Part shown: positions 5,929 to 7,261 of the stretch, one piece after another
Numbering within the stretch: the stretch's first letter is position 1
Layout: the number at the start of each line of letters is the position of its first letter
Source: CALMFQ01 sp964495595
GTDB taxonomy: Bacteria > Pseudomonadota > Gammaproteobacteria > Burkholderiales > SCOH01
DNA: 7,261 nucleotides
Reading direction: 5' to 3'
NCBI GenBank assembly: GCA_964495595.1
Contig: CAZBWH010000110.1
Location: 1 to 7,261, forward strand
Made by a program: the position numbers and the translations under genes
The notes under the pieces: generated by a model
The model's input: only the letters and a program-made list of their open reading frames with translations
Databases searched by the model: none
Told to the model about the DNA's origin: nothing

Positions 5929-6025
5929 CCTTGAACCACAGAGGGCACAGAGATTGCACGGAGAAAATCAGTAAGGTCTTTCTCTGTGAAACCTCTGTGC
6001 CCTCAGCGAGCTCCGTGGTTCAAGG
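5929..6025. repeat. 97-bp imperfect palindromic element built from CACAGAG units
   Basis: Three paired blocks fold the whole segment: 5929-5939 with 6015-6025 (11 bp, perfect), 5941-5952 with 5993-6004 (12 bp, perfect), and 5957-5966 with 5979-5988 (10 bp, one G-U pair). The loop is 12 nt, and a 10-nt bulge lies on the right arm at 6005-6014. Each arm carries three copies of one heptamer: CACAGAG at 5937 and 5946 and CACGGAG at 5957 on the left; CTCTGTG at 5982 and 5993 and CTCCGTG at 6011 on the right. It fills the gap between convergent ahpF and lysS, 11 bases after one stop and 10 bases before the other, so its RNA could end transcripts from both sides (TTTT at 6027-6030 on the plus side). 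Palindromes with this ACCACAGAG-type sequence recur in many bacterial genomes, to my recollection; mobility is inferred, and no transposase is present. Confidence 0.75.
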
Positions 6026-6035
6026 GTTTTCCGTA

Positions 6036-7261
6036 TTACTCCGGCCGCATCTGCGGGAACAGAATCACATCGCGAATCGACGGTGCGTCGGTCAGCAGCA
6101 TCACCAGGCGGTCAATGCCGATGCCTTCACCGGCGGTCGGTGGCAGGCCGTGTTCCAGCGCGCGGATGTAGTCGGCGTCGTAATGCATCGCTTCGTCGTC
6201 GCCGGCTTCTTTCTGCTGCACCTGCTCCATGAAGCGCGCGGCCTGGTCTTCGGCGTCGTTCAACTCGGAAAAGCCGTTGGCGATTTCGCGGCCGACGATG
6301 AACAACTCGAAACGGTCGGTGAGCGCCGGGTTGCTGTCACTGCGACGTGCCAGCGGCGAGACTTCGGCCGGGTAGTCGATGATGAAGGTCGGCTCCCACA
6401 GCTGCGATTCAGCGCATTCTTCGAACAGACTCAGTTGCAGGCCGCCGATGCCGTCGGTCAATACCGGCTTGCCGCCGAGCTTCTGGATTTCCGCTTTCAG
6501 CCAAGCACGGTCGTGCAGCTGTTCGTCGCTGTATTGCGGATTGTATTTCTTGATCGCATCGACAATGGTCAGGCGATGGAACGGCTTGCCCAGATCCAGC
6601 GGTTTGCCCTGATAGGTGAGGGCAGTGGTACCCAGCACTTCCTGCGCCACGAAGCGGAACAGGCGTTCCGTGTAGTCCATCAGGTATTTGTAATCCCGAT
6701 AGGCTTCGTAGAACTCCATCATGGTGAACTCGGGGTTGTGGCGGGTGCTCATGCCTTCGTTGCGGAAGTTGCGGTTGATTTCGAATACCGCTTCCATGCC
6801 GCCTACAACCAGACGCTTCAGATACAGCTCCGGCGCGATGCGCAGGTACAAAGGCATGTCCAGCGCATTGTGGTGTGTCACAAACGGCTTGGCTGAAGCA
6901 CCACCCGGAATCGGGTGCATCATCGGGGTTTCCACTTCCAGATAACCGTGGTTGACCATGAACTCGCGGATTTTCTGCACGATCTTCGAGCGGATGATGA
7001 AGGTCTGCTTGCTCGGCTCGTTGGTGATCAGGTCCAGATAACGCTGGCGATATTTCTGCTCCTGATCGGTCAGGCCATGGAATTTTTCCGGCAACGGGCG
7101 TAGCGATTTGGTCAGCAGGCGCAATTCGCTGCAGCGCACCGACAGCTCGCCCTTGTTGGTTTTGAACAACACGCCCTTGGCGGCAATGATGTCGCCCAGA
7201 TCCCAATGTTTGAACGCTTCGTGGGTTTCGGCGCCAACACCTTCGTCGTTGATGTAGAACT
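6036..7261 (-). CDS. lysS: Lysyl-tRNA synthetase (class II), N-terminus cut by the window edge
   Basis: Charges tRNA-Lys with lysine using ATP, in the cytoplasm. The stop codon is at 6036-6038 (complement); 407 residues are visible and the frame is open at the right edge, so about 95 N-terminal residues of the usual ~500 are missing. The visible part starts within the OB-fold anticodon-binding domain (HWDLGDIIAAKGVLFKTNKG), passes through LRPLPEKFHGLTDQEQKYRQ, and enters the class II core: motif 1 GYLEVETPMM at visible residues 105-114, motif 2 RNFRNEG at 163-169 with HNPEFTMME at 174-182, and motif 3 GIGIDRLVMLL at 379-389 near the end. ITHHNALD-like, PAEVSPLARR and FSELNDAEDQ stretches match E. 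coli LysS almost word for word. It converges with ahpF across the palindromic element, which may act as its terminator. No damage is visible. Confidence 0.98.
   Translation of the reverse strand, partial: FYINDEGVGAETHEAFKHWDLGDIIAAKGVLFKTNKGELSVRCSELRLLTKSLRPLPEKFHGLTDQEQKYRQRYLDLITNEPSKQTFIIRSKIVQKIREFMVNHGYLEVETPMMHPIPGGASAKPFVTHHNALDMPLYLRIAPELYLKRLVVGGMEAVFEINRNFRNEGMSTRHNPEFTMMEFYEAYRDYKYLMDYTERLFRFVAQEVLGTTALTYQGKPLDLGKPFHRLTIVDAIKKYNPQYSDEQLHDRAWLKAEIQKLGGKPVLTDGIGGLQLSLFEECAESQLWEPTFIIDYPAEVSPLARRSDSNPALTDRFELFIVGREIANGFSELNDAEDQAARFMEQVQQKEAGDDEAMHYDADYIRALEHGLPPTAGEGIGIDRLVMLLTDAPSIRDVILFPQMRPE

Noticed and set aside
5929..6025. A CRISPR array suggested by the recurring heptamers.
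   Set aside because: The repeats are 7 bp, spaced 9-18 bp, and inverted between the arms; there are no uniform repeats, unique spacers or cas genes.
5931..6896. A 321-codon open frame on the plus strand.
   Set aside because: It runs antisense to lysS, whose motifs are unmistakable, and begins inside the palindromic repeat; it is a shadow of the high-GC coding strand.

Overview
The window is about 60% GC and carries six protein genes that read as a chromosomal segment of a betaproteobacterium. Neisseriales (Chromobacteriaceae or Chitinibacteraceae) is my best guess, from GC content, gene style and the close match of AhpC, AhpF and LysS to proteobacterial forms. I could run no search, so the taxonomy is inference.

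Layout. (1) Positions 1-696, minus strand: an OmpR-family response regulator that leaves the window at the left edge; its last ~41 visible residues do not look like the expected winged helix. (2) Positions 697-865: a divergent control region with a perfect 18-bp palindrome and a 10-bp-spaced direct repeat. (3) Positions 866-1402, plus strand: a small exported protein or lipoprotein with four LT-x-EQ-type repeats, Spy/CpxP-like in style. The arrangement with gene 1 recalls cpxR/cpxP. (4) Positions 1528-2631: a soluble chemoreceptor with a C-terminal zinc-binding CZB domain. (5) Positions 2700-3569: a ten-helix EamA/DMT exporter behind an exact TATAAT. (6) Positions 3690-5917: ahpC-ahpF, a complete peroxide-reducing system, preceded by an OxyR-like site abutting a recognisable sigma-70 promoter and separated internally by two hairpins. 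(7) Positions 5929-6025: a ~97-bp imperfect palindrome of CACAGAG-type units. (8) Positions 6036-7261, minus strand: lysS, convergent with ahpF and cut by the right edge.

How the genes work together. AhpF passes electrons from NADH to AhpC, which reduces hydrogen peroxide and organic peroxides. The OxyR-like site implies induction by peroxide. CZB-domain receptors are known in other bacteria to respond to oxidants such as hypochlorite or to zinc, so the receptor may share a stress theme with ahpCF, although the exporter gene and two promoters lie between them. The regulator and exported protein at the left may form an envelope-stress unit. I see no entirely new system. The most noteworthy points are the aberrant regulator C-terminus, the ahpC-ahpF intergenic hairpins, the OxyR-like box and the palindromic element before lysS.
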